DNA of 28,315 nucleotides from CAZQEC01 sp964591565 (GCA_964591565.1 CAZQEC010000009.1:1-28315); one strand, 5' to 3'; shown: positions 7,190 to 15,847, counted from the stretch's first letter. A program made the numbers and translations. Notes: generated by a model from the sequence alone, not told the origin.

Positions 7190-8551
7190 TTACTTTTTTA
7201 GTTCATTAGCCGCTACAGTGGCTTCATAATCCGCGCCCAAAATAATGACGAAATCGGTAGCAACATTGCTTGGGGTTTCCGAATACCGACTTTTCAAACT
7301 AAAGCGTTTTTCCAAAAATGAGGCGGTAAATGGGTTTTTGCCTTTACTATAATCAATTAGTTGGGTAAATGGCTCTTTTCCAGGGCTGGTAGACACTTTG
7401 ACCACATTGTAGCCGTAACTTTTAAGCAAATTGGCCACGGTGTTACCAAGTCCATTTTTACTAGTGGCATTTTGAATTTCAATAGTTGACTTTTCTTTAG
7501 CCAAAAATGGGTCGGTAAATATCTCATGGGCAATGCGCTTTATTTCATTATATGAAAGATCACCGTCGCGAGGCACAATCACATACCCTCGAGTGTCGGA
7601 TGCGCTCATTAATGGCCCATCGGCGGCGGTATCGAGGACTTTGCTAATTATATTGGCATCACTTTCTTTGACCAAAGTGACCAACTGACGCATTTCATTA
7701 ATTTGTAAATTAGTGCGGACGTGATTGCCTAAAATACCAATAATTTCACTAATTTTGAGCGGATTGGCCAAAATGCCGACCGTAAAAGCCTTATCTTTAA
7801 TCGCCGTCATGACCACCTCTTGCCGTCTGGCGCGATCAAAATCGCTAGTGGTCTCGCGTGATCGTGAATACTTCAACGCTAAATCGCCGTTCATTATTTG
7901 CGTACCAGCTTTAATGTGAATCGGGGCGTAATCAATCATATTCGGCGCCGGATAAAACGGATCATCTAATGCCTTATCAACGGTGACAGAAATGCCTCCA
8001 AACGCATCTACCAACTTTTTTAACGCCTCAAAGTCTAATGAAATATAATAATGGATCTTCGGTAAGTCGAGCAGTTGACTAATCGTTTGGTTGGCCACTT
8101 CGGGACCATTGCCTTTTTTAGCCTGTTCGCCATTGGAGTAAGCGGTATTTAGTTTACCGTAACCATATCCGGGAATTTTGACCCATAAATCGCGCGGAAT
8201 TGAAAGTAGTGCCATCTTTTTATTTTGCGGATCAATTGACAATACTTTAATAACGTCAGCCAAATTGCCACCCGGATGACCGTCGCCGCCACGTCCGTAA
8301 ATGGCGATGTTAATGCGCCCATCACCTTCACCTTGCAGTTCGGCCGGCTTTACGTCTTCGCTTTTTTTGTGAAATAAGACGCTCCCACCATTCGAATCGG
8401 TAATAATTTTGCCACCAGCGCGCCAAATTGAGCCGCCAAACCAGATGAAAGATAATAAGAGTAGTGCGACTAATATAGATAAACTTAAAACGAATATCCG
8501 CATGCGCGGATTTAATTGTTGTAATTTAACACGCCAAGATTTAAACATCAC
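7190..8551 (-). CDS. LytR-CpsA-Psr (LCP) family phosphotransferase with LytR_C domain
   Basis: A 453-residue membrane enzyme. LCP proteins transfer undecaprenyl-linked glycopolymers onto peptidoglycan or other acceptors at the outer face of the membrane. It has an N-terminal helix (about 18-38) and an LCP core (about 78-255) with LLSIPRDLWV (Arg120, Asp121), the KLNTAYSNG block, and the DFDRARRQ segment (238-245) supplying the conserved arginines. A C-terminal LytR_C domain (about 355-450) begins IEIQNAT. The first codon is GTG at 8551, followed at once by ATG at 8548; either could initiate. A promoter overlapping the end of tsaB puts the transcription start at these codons, so the mRNA may be leaderless. 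Confidence 0.92.
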   Translation of the reverse strand: MMFKSWRVKLQQLNPRMRIFVLSLSILVALLLLSFIWFGGSIWRAGGKIITDSNGGSVLFHKKSEDVKPAELQGEGDGRINIAIYGRGGDGHPGGNLADVIKVLSIDPQNKKMALLSIPRDLWVKIPGYGYGKLNTAYSNGEQAKKGNGPEVANQTISQLLDLPKIHYYISLDFEALKKLVDAFGGISVTVDKALDDPFYPAPNMIDYAPIHIKAGTQIMNGDLALKYSRSRETTSDFDRARRQEVVMTAIKDKAFTVGILANPLKISEIIGILGNHVRTNLQINEMRQLVTLVKESDANIISKVLDTAADGPLMSASDTRGYVIVPRDGDLSYNEIKRIAHEIFTDPFLAKEKSTIEIQNATSKNGLGNTVANLLKSYGYNVVKVSTSPGKEPFTQLIDYSKGKNPFTASFLEKRFSLKSRYSETPSNVATDFVIILGADYEATVAANELKK

Positions 8552-8556
8552 TATTT

Positions 8557-8585
8557 ATTTTACGGGATATCGGGCAACAGTTCAA
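8557..8585 (-). promoter_or_regulatory. Promoter of the LCP gene, inside the tsaB end
   Basis: Minus strand: TTGAAC (8585-8580), a 17-nt spacer, and TAAAAT (8562-8557). The predicted start falls on the GTG-ATG start codons at 8551-8546, leaving no room for a ribosome site. Confidence 0.55.
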
Positions 8586-8971
8586 TGCTTTCTTATTGTC
8601 ACCTTCGGTGGAGTGGCATATTTCGGCACGACTGGTTTAGTGAAGTGTGGATTTTGCCCAACGGATGTTTTCAAAAATGCATTGATATGATCACTGGCAA
8701 AAACTGGTATATTAAGCGACCAAGCTAAGGCGTTAGCGGTCGAAACACCAACTCTAGTACCAGTGAAAGACCCTGGACCACCGTTGACGACTATGCAATT
8801 GAGATCTTTTAGAGTAATACTGGCTTGATCTAACATCTTGACGATTTTCGGCAATAAATCATCACCTAGTTTGTGTTCAGACAGCCAGCGCTCCTCGACG
8901 AATGTTTTGCTATCGTTTGATATTTGAACTAGTGAATATTCAGACGTGGTATCAATGTATAATGCAATCAT
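8582..8971 (-). CDS. tsaB: TsaB-like tRNA t6A biosynthesis protein, very short form
   Basis: TsaB is the inactive paralogue of TsaD that scaffolds the TsaBDE complex making N6-threonylcarbamoyladenosine in tRNAs reading ANN codons. This copy has 129 residues against about 220 in standard bacteria. The N-terminal ASKHA lobe is intact (ALYIDTTSEYSLV at 3-15; NGGPGSFTGTRVGVSTANALAW at about 64-85). After FASDHINAFL the second lobe is missing, and the protein goes straight to a tail (PKYATPPKVTIRKH) that resembles the usual YLRPP-type TsaB end. It therefore looks like an internally shortened protein, not a 3' truncation. The start overlaps the tsaE stop by 4 nt (ATGA). Confidence 0.85.
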   Translation of the reverse strand: MIALYIDTTSEYSLVQISNDSKTFVEERWLSEHKLGDDLLPKIVKMLDQASITLKDLNCIVVNGGPGSFTGTRVGVSTANALAWSLNIPVFASDHINAFLKTSVGQNPHFTKPVVPKYATPPKVTIRKH

Positions 8972-9462
8972 GAGGTAATTTCACTCCAAAAATGCTCATA
9001 TTCTCCGCCTTCGTCGTGCCACTCAATCATCAAATTGCGCATTTTTTCACCGATTTTAAACTTTAAGTGAATATGTGCTTGCGCTTCCAACTCAGGCACT
9101 TTTTCCGGCCATTCAATGGCACAGACCGTCTTTTTCATCCCAATCATATCTAACAAACCAGTTGAAATAATATCATCAACACCACCGGCACGATAACAAT
9201 CGGCGTGCGCCAGTGTGAGATTTTTTCCTTGATATTCTTTGAGCACCAAAAAGGTCGGGCTGTTGACCACCCCACGAACTCCCAGCGCCAAAGCCAAATA
9301 TTGTACAAAAGTAGTTTTGCCAGCGCCAAGTTCACCACTTAGGTAAATCACTTCACCGCCACTACACGCCAAAGCGATTTTTTTGGCAATTTTTTTAAGC
9401 GCGCCGAGTTTTGTCACGTCGACGGAAAAAGAAGTTGAGGTTAATAATTGATGCGACTCCAT
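8968..9462 (-). CDS. tsaE: TsaE, ATPase of the t6A complex
   Basis: P-loop ATPase needed for turnover of the TsaB-TsaD complex. With the start at 9462 it has 164 residues: Walker A GELGAGKTT (43-51), SPTF (68-71), HADCYR (86-91) and IEWPEK (116-121), all TsaE hallmarks. I prefer the ATG at 9462 because family members have about 35-40 residues before the Walker A strand; the frame is open for a further 34 codons, but those residues are unlike TsaE. This start overlaps the upstream surface-protein gene by 68 nt. A GTG at the second DV (residue 16) would shorten but not remove the overlap. It is coupled to tsaB by ATGA. Confidence 0.9.
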   Translation of the reverse strand: MESHQLLTSTSFSVDVTKLGALKKIAKKIALACSGGEVIYLSGELGAGKTTFVQYLALALGVRGVVNSPTFLVLKEYQGKNLTLAHADCYRAGGVDDIISTGLLDMIGMKKTVCAIEWPEKVPELEAQAHIHLKFKIGEKMRNLMIEWHDEGGEYEHFWSEITS

Positions 9463-11602
9463 ACAGTGCCAAATTATACCATGAATTTTCGTTTTTGTCA
9501 TAAACAGAGGCAGTTTGCATAGTAATGGTGCGTTCAGACAGATTATTTTGTAAGGTAGTTTCAATTTTGGTTAATTTGATCGTCGCAAAGGTAATGCTTG
9601 GTTGGGTAACCAAGGGCGTTGGCGTTTCGGGCAGGACCAGCGCATCTTCGGCAATTATTTTACTAATTGCCACAATTGCCACTGTTTTTGGTAGCGCTTT
9701 TTCGATCAATACAGCTGAAATGCCGGCGATTTGGATTGATTGACCGGCTAAAAAGGTGTAACCTTTAAGATCAATAACGTCACCGCGACTAAAATTATTC
9801 GGCGGATTTTCCCAATGAACTCGAAATCGATTTGGTCCAACTTCAATTTGCCAGCCAGTTTTGGTCACGCTGGTCAGTCTGCCTTGTGTTTGAATAAATT
9901 GATCTAATTCTAATTCTGCATTAGATACCGAGTTAAATTGTGGGTCTTCAAATGTGGCATCAATCACTGCAATTGCACGTGCTCGATGCGCAAGAATAGC
10001 CGTTCCGGCACTATTTACCCGTCCCTTGACGCGCACCAAGCGATGCCTTGTTAGTGGCGGAGGCGAACCAATCGTCCACTGCAGGCGAATTAGTCTAATA
10101 GAATTAGATGTAGGCATACGCATTATTGCCACTTTTTCGTCAATCACTCCCGGAGGCACTACCAGTTCGCCTTCCCATACCCCGGCTTGGCTTTGATCAA
10201 AAGTCGAGGATATTTGATAACTTGGGCTAGTGAGCGGTGGCGTCGCAAAAGTCGTGTGAGACTGAACGCTATTGGCCGCCACGTCAGTTAGAGTGGCGTC
10301 AACATTAAACTGGGTGTCGGCGTCAAGATCATTAAAGGTGGTGGTGTGGCTAAAAGTTAGACGATTTTGCGTGCGCGTTATGGATTGTTCCGCACTAGCC
10401 AAATTAATGATGGCACGGGTTTTTTCGTCTGTTTGTAAGTGAATGCGCGCACGGTCGTTTTGTATCTCAACATCATTTTCAACAATTTTAGGCGGGGTTG
10501 AATCAATTAATATCTGTCCGGCTAAAGTCCAGGCGGATAATACCCCAAACACCGATTCGGCTCGCACCGATATGTCATAAGTGCCGTCGGTGGCTTGACT
10601 GGGCAACATGCGCCCACTCCAGACGCCATCGGTGATATTTAGATATGAGATGAATTCACGATCCTTTTGGTCAACCGCTCGGGCGATGATTCTAAAACCA
10701 ACGCCATTGCCACTGCACACCGCGTTGGCAGATAAGTCGCAAGCAGATACCTGCGCGCTCGGGGGTAAAATTGGATCAAGCACTACGTCCAAATTTTTGA
10801 CAGACGCAATCGCATTTTGTCCAATTTGAGCGTTTGAGTGGATGACCTGATCAAATTGAATTTTTTGCTGATCTCGGTAGACATAGGTAGTTTCTGCGGA
10901 TTGATAAATGAGCGTAGACTGATTACTCAATAATATATTGACGCCAACATCAATATTTTCATAACTTGGCCATACTTTAAGCGTGCCTAATCCGTCTAAA
11001 AATGCGATTCGGTCTTGGTAGGGCGCCATTTTTGTGCATTTCGGACACGGTATTATTTGATCCGCATCACTGCTCCAAAGTGTTATTTGATCGTTCTGCA
11101 TGATCAAAAGCCCAGCGGGCGTGACCAATAGTTGTTTAGAGATGAACAGGCGACTGATCAGTTTTTGCCCGTTCCACCACCACACCGTTTCCCCATCGCT
11201 CCAGGCCGCTTGATCTGCAAAAATAGCCGATGATATAACTGGCGGATATTGACCCATGGGTTTAATAACGTGAGTTTCGAGCCCATAAATATATAAGTTT
11301 TGCGTTCCAGAGGCCAGGTCTGATACTAACAACGACTTTTCTCCAGCCGCCAACACAGTTTGATCACCAACGCCAGTTAATAATGGCGACACTATTCCCT
11401 TCACATCACGCACAAAAATATCGGATGATCCTAGCCGATTATCGTTCCAGACCAAATTTTCACCAGCCCACAAAACACCAGTTTGTGATTCGGGCGTGTT
11501 CAAAGCCCAAGAGGCATAAGCTACAGATGCCCAACCCGATATAATCCATACAATAATAGTGAGAAATATCGCAACTTGAATTGATTTAGAGACAAAGTGC
11601 AT
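9395..11602 (-). CDS. Large anchored surface protein: propeller-like N-terminus, Ig-like region, OB-like region, C-terminal helix
   Basis: A 735-residue protein I cannot name. A signal/anchor helix (about 8-30, ending ASVAYA) is followed by a beta-rich region with a motif typical of cell-surface propeller repeats (VWNDNRLGSSDIFVRD, 51-66) and a CPKC pair at 186-189. Residues about 280-460 look like Ig/fibronectin-type sandwiches (DSTPPKI at 367-373; DLDADTQFNVDATLTD). Residues about 520-630 contain OB-fold-like strands (RLVRVKGRVN and FIQTQGRLTSV to GDVIDLKGYTF). The end has a hydrophobic stretch (about 709-726) and an Arg/Lys-rich tail, a plausible membrane anchor. The upstream -10-like TATTGT lies 6 nt from the ATG. 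Its last 68 nt overlap tsaE. Confidence 0.75.
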   Translation of the reverse strand: MHFVSKSIQVAIFLTIIVWIISGWASVAYASWALNTPESQTGVLWAGENLVWNDNRLGSSDIFVRDVKGIVSPLLTGVGDQTVLAAGEKSLLVSDLASGTQNLYIYGLETHVIKPMGQYPPVISSAIFADQAAWSDGETVWWWNGQKLISRLFISKQLLVTPAGLLIMQNDQITLWSSDADQIIPCPKCTKMAPYQDRIAFLDGLGTLKVWPSYENIDVGVNILLSNQSTLIYQSAETTYVYRDQQKIQFDQVIHSNAQIGQNAIASVKNLDVVLDPILPPSAQVSACDLSANAVCSGNGVGFRIIARAVDQKDREFISYLNITDGVWSGRMLPSQATDGTYDISVRAESVFGVLSAWTLAGQILIDSTPPKIVENDVEIQNDRARIHLQTDEKTRAIINLASAEQSITRTQNRLTFSHTTTFNDLDADTQFNVDATLTDVAANSVQSHTTFATPPLTSPSYQISSTFDQSQAGVWEGELVVPPGVIDEKVAIMRMPTSNSIRLIRLQWTIGSPPPLTRHRLVRVKGRVNSAGTAILAHRARAIAVIDATFEDPQFNSVSNAELELDQFIQTQGRLTSVTKTGWQIEVGPNRFRVHWENPPNNFSRGDVIDLKGYTFLAGQSIQIAGISAVLIEKALPKTVAIVAISKIIAEDALVLPETPTPLVTQPSITFATIKLTKIETTLQNNLSERTITMQTASVYDKNENSWYNLALYGVASIINLNFFFRRRDKTRRA

Positions 11603-11649
11603 ACCGCTACAATAAACATTAAATAATCAGTGCGCAATTGTGATGAACT

Positions 11650-12369
11650 CTAAAAATAAACCGCTTCGCCTTCGGTGAGCTCGTTATTTTCGCTATTTGA
11701 AGCCAAATGAGCTGATTCGACGGACTGATGCGCTGTTGGTGTTGTCCAAGATTGATTTGCCTCTGTTTGCAGTGATTGCTCTATATGCTCGGCAGTGATG
11801 AGAGGGACTGACTCTAAATCGTTATTGAGATGTTTTTCCGTCGCATCGCGCCGATCCAACCCCGCATTCTGGTCCTCGGGTAGTGTACTTGACAAAAACG
11901 CTGTAACTTTTGTTATAACATTTACGACACTTTCTGGATGATAAATGTGGCGCAACAGCATAAATTGATCTCCCGCTTTAAGTTCAATGGTACCCAATTT
12001 TATTATCCGATGTAGGCGAGACAAATATGTAACGCGCATCGTTTCAATTTTGTCGACTGGCAGGGACCACGCGGTTTGACTGCGCAAACTATCGTTAGAT
12101 AGTACAACGTGCGAATTGGTTACAATCGCTACGTTGGCGACCCATCGGCGCATACTGATAATAATAAAACCAAAACTAACCACCCACCACACAAATAAAC
12201 TCATGCGCCACACATCGTGATCGGCGAAAAATTTTAAGGCAGACCCGGAAGTCAAATTTGATATTATCAGCGGTAATAACGCCAAAATTATCGCAAAGCC
12301 AATTTGCCTTATGATGATTAATGGGTGTGGGTGCGCCCGCAATAATACAGATTCTTCAGTGTTTAACAT
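11650..12369 (-). CDS. Membrane protein with bacterial PH domain (YdbS/YdbT-like)
   Basis: A 239-residue protein with two transmembrane helices (about 20-41 and 55-73) followed by a bPH2-type pleckstrin-like beta-domain (about 78-160). The domain has ATVTN-like strands (NVAIVTNSHVVLSN), a central SLPVDKIETMRVTY, and the closing GTIELKAGDQFMLLRHIYHPESVVNVI pattern. The C-terminal 75 residues are polar and probably disordered. Family members are common next to envelope genes, but their biochemical role is unknown. An AGGAG site lies 9 nt before the ATG, and its leader contains a large hairpin with an anti-ribosome-site segment. Confidence 0.82.
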   Translation of the reverse strand: MLNTEESVLLRAHPHPLIIIRQIGFAIILALLPLIISNLTSGSALKFFADHDVWRMSLFVWWVVSFGFIIISMRRWVANVAIVTNSHVVLSNDSLRSQTAWSLPVDKIETMRVTYLSRLHRIIKLGTIELKAGDQFMLLRHIYHPESVVNVITKVTAFLSSTLPEDQNAGLDRRDATEKHLNNDLESVPLITAEHIEQSLQTEANQSWTTPTAHQSVESAHLASNSENNELTEGEAVYF

Positions 12370-12378
12370 TATTACTCA

Positions 12379-12425
12379 CTCCTATTCGTAAGTTGTGTAC
12401 GGTTGACAACCGTAGGAGCACAACT
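12379..12425 (-). promoter_or_regulatory. Leader hairpin with a candidate SD-sequestering segment, upstream of the PH-domain gene
   Basis: Seen on the minus strand: AGTTGTG (12425-12419), CTCC bulge (12418-12415), TACGGTTG/CAACCGTA (12414-12407 with 12405-12398), and CACAACT (12397-12391). This makes a 15-bp stem with a 4-nt bulge. The segment CTCCTA (12418-12413) is the exact complement of TAGGAG (12384-12379), the ribosome site of the PH gene. Two exclusive folds are therefore possible. Confidence 0.5.
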
Positions 12426-12468
12426 GTACATTTTCTATCCTCCATCATCCGTCTTCCATCTTCTGACT

Positions 12469-12545
12469 TGGTCGGGGATACCAGATTTGAACTGGTGACC
12501 TCATCGTCCCGAACGATGCGCGCTACCGAGCTGCGCTAATCCCCG
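12469..12545 (-). tRNA. tRNA-Pro (anticodon CGG)
   Basis: Read on the minus strand, the acceptor stem is CGGGGAT/ATCCCCG and the D-stem GCGC/GCGC. The anticodon stem CATCG/CGATG closes the loop TTCGGGA with anticodon CGG. The T-arm is ACCAG-TTCAAAT-CTGGT, followed by A73 and an encoded CCA (12471-12469). Confidence 0.95.
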
Positions 12546-12625
12546 ATATTTGAACATATCAACCGTGCCCACCACTAAGGTGCCTGCCCTTCCGTAGCTT
12601 CCTTGACTCGCGTAGGAGGGTGAAG

Positions 12626-12958
12626 CTAAAGATTAAAACCAACGTCTTCTAAGGCAAATACATCCACCGCAGGAGTTTCGTACGGATGCGCCACTTTAAG
12701 CGCGGCGAGCACCGCTGAAAGATGTTCCTTCGCCACAATAGTATCAACCTGTTCTTCTTCAACTTGCTCAAGCTGTCCTATTTGCCCAATTGTAGGATTA
12801 GACCCTTCGAGTGGGCGATACCGCCCCACGCCTTTAGTTGAAAAAGTGCAATTATCGTAATTGCCAATCTTGCCAGCACCGGCATCGCAAATTGCCTGTC
12901 GCACCGCGTCGGCGTGACTTACCGGCACCTGAAAGATTATCTTATATATCTTGGTCAT
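12626..12958 (-). CDS. Stand-alone YqfO/NIF3-insert-like small protein (PII/CutA-like fold)
   Basis: A 110-residue protein matching the small domain found inserted in NIF3/YqfO proteins and also encoded alone. Signatures are the first strand YKIIFQVPVSHADAVRQAI (5-23), GAGKIGNYDNCTFSTKGVGRY (about 27-47) and the closing AHPYETPAVDVFAL (about 89-102). The domain has a PII/CutA-like ferredoxin fold and its role is unknown. I start at the ATG at 12958: the frame is open 36 codons further but that part is unlike the family. An extended -10 lies only 7 nt upstream, so the mRNA is probably leaderless; no ribosome site is visible. Confidence 0.85.
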   Translation of the reverse strand: MTKIYKIIFQVPVSHADAVRQAICDAGAGKIGNYDNCTFSTKGVGRYRPLEGSNPTIGQIGQLEQVEEEQVDTIVAKEHLSAVLAALKVAHPYETPAVDVFALEDVGFNL

Positions 12959-12965
12959 TACAGAT

Positions 12966-12974
12966 ATAATAGCA
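12966..12974 (-). promoter_or_regulatory. Extended -10 (TGC-TATTAT) of the YqfO-like gene
   Basis: TGC at 12974-12972 and TATTAT at 12971-12966 on the minus strand are followed by 7 nt and then the ATG. The geometry predicts transcription starting at or next to the start codon. Confidence 0.55.
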
Positions 12975-13011
12975 CAAAACTGATCCTCGGGATATGTTAG
13001 TTCAATATTTG

Positions 13012-13020
13012 TGTTATAAT
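13012..13020 (+). promoter_or_regulatory. Extended -10 (TGT-TATAAT), probable tRNA-Arg promoter
   Basis: A perfect -10 hexamer with TGn lies 77 nt before tRNA-Arg. No good -35 is seen. It is divergent from the YqfO-like promoter. Confidence 0.4.
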
Positions 13021-13097
13021 AATGGGGTATCAGGGAAAAAGATTGTGTCCATGCTCCATCCACCATTTTCTATATTCTATATTCCATCCTCCGATTT

Positions 13098-13173
13098 GCC
13101 CTCATAGCTCAACGGATAGAGCTACAGATTCCTAATCTGTAGACGGTAGGTTCGACTCCTCCTGAGGGTACCA
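13098..13173 (+). tRNA. tRNA-Arg (anticodon CCT)
   Basis: The acceptor stem is GCCCTCA/TGAGGGT (one G-U pair at the end) and the D-stem GCTC/GAGC. The anticodon stem ACAGA/TCTGT closes the loop TTCCTAA with anticodon CCT. The T-loop is TTCGACT, with A73 and an encoded CCA. The T-stem GTAGG/CCTCC has one T-C mismatch at its second pair. Confidence 0.93.
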
Positions 13174-13397
13174 TTCGACTCACTAGCGCTCACTCATGGT
13201 CTTCGACCAAATTGGATGATAAAGGATTTAAGGATAGATGATGGATAATCGCAACTACGGACGGCAAGCCATTTTTCGTTCTTTCATCCTCTGTTTTATT
13301 TGACAGAATTAACTCGTGCCATTACGATTAAGACTAATTCAAATTATTTTTTTTAGGCAATTAATTGAATCAATCACATCATCACAAAAGGGGTATT

Positions 13398-15707
13398 ATG
13401 CACCGCACGGTTTTTACTTTACGGCCAGTTGGGGTTTTGGCAATAATGATAATAATGACGCTCGCGGTAGTTGGATACGCCTATATTGCCACGCAACCGG
13501 AAGGCAGTGCCGACATTGTTTCGGATGCGCTACCACAAGTGACGGGCAAAATTAATGTTAAAAATAACGATGGCAACGCGGTCATTATATGGGCTACGCC
13601 ACCAATTGATAAATCAATTTCTCTGAATAATCGCTACACAGGGTTCGTTGTTGTCTACTACGATGAAAAAACTCCAAACAATAAACTTTACAAAACGACC
13701 ACCGCAGGTGTATTTGGAATGCAACTTCAAGGGCTTGCGCCAGGTGTATTCTACAAAGGTCAAGTTTATACGATTAATAGTTTAGGTCAAGTTGGTTTAC
13801 CGAGCGAAATATTTACATTTAAAAGCGATAATGCTGAAGTTCTAGCACTGCAAAAGCAGTTTGACGAAGGTAAATTAGCGTTTCTAGATCTTATGAATCG
13901 TCCGGCTGGTGCACTAGACGAAAAGTTATGGAACATTGCCGGTGGCACCTGCAACAACACTGAAGGGTTAGCTGGGATAGCCATCAATAATCAGTTCCAC
14001 GCGCATATAGGTACAGCAGATGGCGTCGGATGTGACCGTGGTACGGAGACTGCAACAGTACGTGGCACTCCAATAGACTTAAGAAATAACGCCAATGTTG
14101 ATGTCGGATTTACTGGAGATCTGGGAATGAGAGGACCGGGCAGAGTTTACTTTACTGTTACTGAAGAGAAGTATGCTGGGCTGGATCAAGATTTACGCAT
14201 TAACTTAACTGGTTTTGGCAAAGACTCGGCTGGTTTACCACAAGCAACTAAAAACGCGATTGAATTTAGTTTGGGTGAGGGTACTATCATTTTAAAAAAG
14301 ACTGATGCCACGGGAGTTGGGCGCGAGTTGGCAACTGCAGATTTAGCTAAAATGAAAATTCCAATTGATAGTAATTTGCAAGTTCCATTTTTACTTTCCT
14401 TCAGTCCGAATAAAATTAGTCTCAAAATAAATGACCAACCAGTGTTGGCCTACTCCGAAAAAGACGTGATGAGTGCCACAAAACATGGTTTTAAGATGAG
14501 TACTAAAACATACAACACTAATAAAGTACGGGCTGGAGCAACAAAAAATGGACCATTTGCCAGTTTTATTAAACTTTGGCACTTTGACCAAGTTTTCATA
14601 ACTGGTAAACCAAGCAATGATGAAGTCCATAATTATAAAAATTTTGGTAACTTTCGACAGGAAAAATTAGCTACTGGTAGCAGTATTACACTTAATATTT
14701 CCGACCCAGTCGTGGGTAAAGACAATAAACCCGCTAAACAAATGCTCAAGGGTATTATGGCGCATACAGACAAATGGGCTGAAACCGACATTGTAAATGT
14801 GAATGGCAAGTCGTATAAGTTACCCAACCCCAAAGACATCACCGAATATACAAGCATCCCAGATACCGGTTTTATTAATGCGGCACGTGGTATTGCGTTC
14901 GAATTAGAAGTAGAACTTAAAACTGGTGAAAACAAAATTAGTTTTTCCAGTAAAACCAGAAGTATGGTTTTATATAATGTGCATGCCGAACTGACATTTG
15001 ATAAAAATCAAGCGCCTGAATATACCCAGCCATCAGTCAATCAGCCCTCGGAAGTTAATCAGCTAAATGGTAACATTGTTGGTTCTGACGAACTACTAAT
15101 GAGCATCGCTGGTGTCAATGTGACTGGCAAATCCGAAAGGGCAATGCTTTTCGACAAAACTAAGGCTCTACCGGTGACATCTGGAAACACGCGTTTTGTA
15201 ACAAAAATTAGTGGCTTCAACTCACGACTATCTACCGGCGCGTTTTCGGATATAATCGGTGCCGATTTAAGTGTAGACGGTGTAACGGTTGCTTCTAAAC
15301 GTCTTGACGCCGATTTCCCACCTCCAGAGGCGACTGCGTATCTCGACTTCAATACCGCAAATCTAGCCACGGGAATACATAAAGTAGAAATTAAAACTTG
15401 GTCGAAAAACTGCATTCTAGGACGAACAATTATATCACATGCAAAAGGGATTAAACCGTATTATATTAATGTAGATAATAAAAATACAGTTAATACTTTA
15501 CAACCGGTGACGCCAATTTGCACAGAGGGTGTGGATAATGTCAGCACAGCACCTACGACTGAAACTAAAACTAAAAAGTACAAACTGGATGCTAAGACAC
15601 CAACTCTGCTCCATCACCTTGATAGTGCAAAACTGATAGATCCCAATAATGTGATTGAACCGGATGCTGATGTTACTGACATTGATGAAAACGTTAGCGC
15701 ACTGTAG
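13398..15707 (+). CDS. Large membrane-anchored extracellular protein with fibronectin-like and lectin-like regions
   Basis: A 769-residue protein without a recognised family. An N-terminal helix (about 11-32) acts as signal or anchor. A fibronectin type III-like domain follows (about 48-142; strands AVIIWATPP, YTGFVVVYYD, GVFYKGQVYTIN). Residues about 170-405 are beta-rich and resemble concanavalin-type lectin/glucanase sheets (ATVRGTPIDLR, FLLSFSPNKISLKINDQP, IKLWHFDQVFITG). A second beta region spans about 430-690, and the tail is polar and acidic. I chose the ATG at 13398 because AAAAGGGG lies just upstream and the helix is then correctly N-terminal; the frame is open 11 codons earlier. 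A surface or adhesion role is inference. Confidence 0.78.
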   Translation: MHRTVFTLRPVGVLAIMIIMTLAVVGYAYIATQPEGSADIVSDALPQVTGKINVKNNDGNAVIIWATPPIDKSISLNNRYTGFVVVYYDEKTPNNKLYKTTTAGVFGMQLQGLAPGVFYKGQVYTINSLGQVGLPSEIFTFKSDNAEVLALQKQFDEGKLAFLDLMNRPAGALDEKLWNIAGGTCNNTEGLAGIAINNQFHAHIGTADGVGCDRGTETATVRGTPIDLRNNANVDVGFTGDLGMRGPGRVYFTVTEEKYAGLDQDLRINLTGFGKDSAGLPQATKNAIEFSLGEGTIILKKTDATGVGRELATADLAKMKIPIDSNLQVPFLLSFSPNKISLKINDQPVLAYSEKDVMSATKHGFKMSTKTYNTNKVRAGATKNGPFASFIKLWHFDQVFITGKPSNDEVHNYKNFGNFRQEKLATGSSITLNISDPVVGKDNKPAKQMLKGIMAHTDKWAETDIVNVNGKSYKLPNPKDITEYTSIPDTGFINAARGIAFELEVELKTGENKISFSSKTRSMVLYNVHAELTFDKNQAPEYTQPSVNQPSEVNQLNGNIVGSDELLMSIAGVNVTGKSERAMLFDKTKALPVTSGNTRFVTKISGFNSRLSTGAFSDIIGADLSVDGVTVASKRLDADFPPPEATAYLDFNTANLATGIHKVEIKTWSKNCILGRTIISHAKGIKPYYINVDNKNTVNTLQPVTPICTEGVDNVSTAPTTETKTKKYKLDAKTPTLLHHLDSAKLIDPNNVIEPDADVTDIDENVSAL

Positions 15708-15776
15708 AACTTCAAGTATAGCCATACCTGAATCAAAACTTTTTTATGGCTCTCTTAGCGTGGCAGGGTGGGGATT

Positions 15777-15824
15777 GTTAAGGGGTAGGGGGCGCTATCT
15801 TAGGCGAGCCCCTTGCCCCTTAAC
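15777..15824. repeat. Large G/C hairpin between convergent genes
   Basis: GTTAAGGGG-TA-GGGG (15777-15791) faces CCCC-TTG-CCCCTTAAC (15809-15824). The stem is about 13 bp with one small irregularity and a 17-nt loop. It lies between the ends of the surface-protein gene and ymdB, so it could end transcription from both sides, but neither strand has a proper T-tract after it. Confidence 0.5.
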
Positions 15825-15847
15825 TAAAAGAAATTCTCTTATTACCT

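Noticed and set aside
12321..12539. Plus-strand open frame ending in a GDTRFELVTSSSRT sequence
   Set aside because: It is the antisense reading of tRNA-Pro, a well-known false protein.
13316..13555. Plus-strand open frame of 79 codons
   Set aside because: Overlaps the start of the large surface protein in another frame, has no ribosome site, and looks like a shadow.
15777..15824. Canonical Rho-independent terminator
   Set aside because: The hairpin is strong, but neither strand has a T-tract behind it, so it is listed as a repeat.
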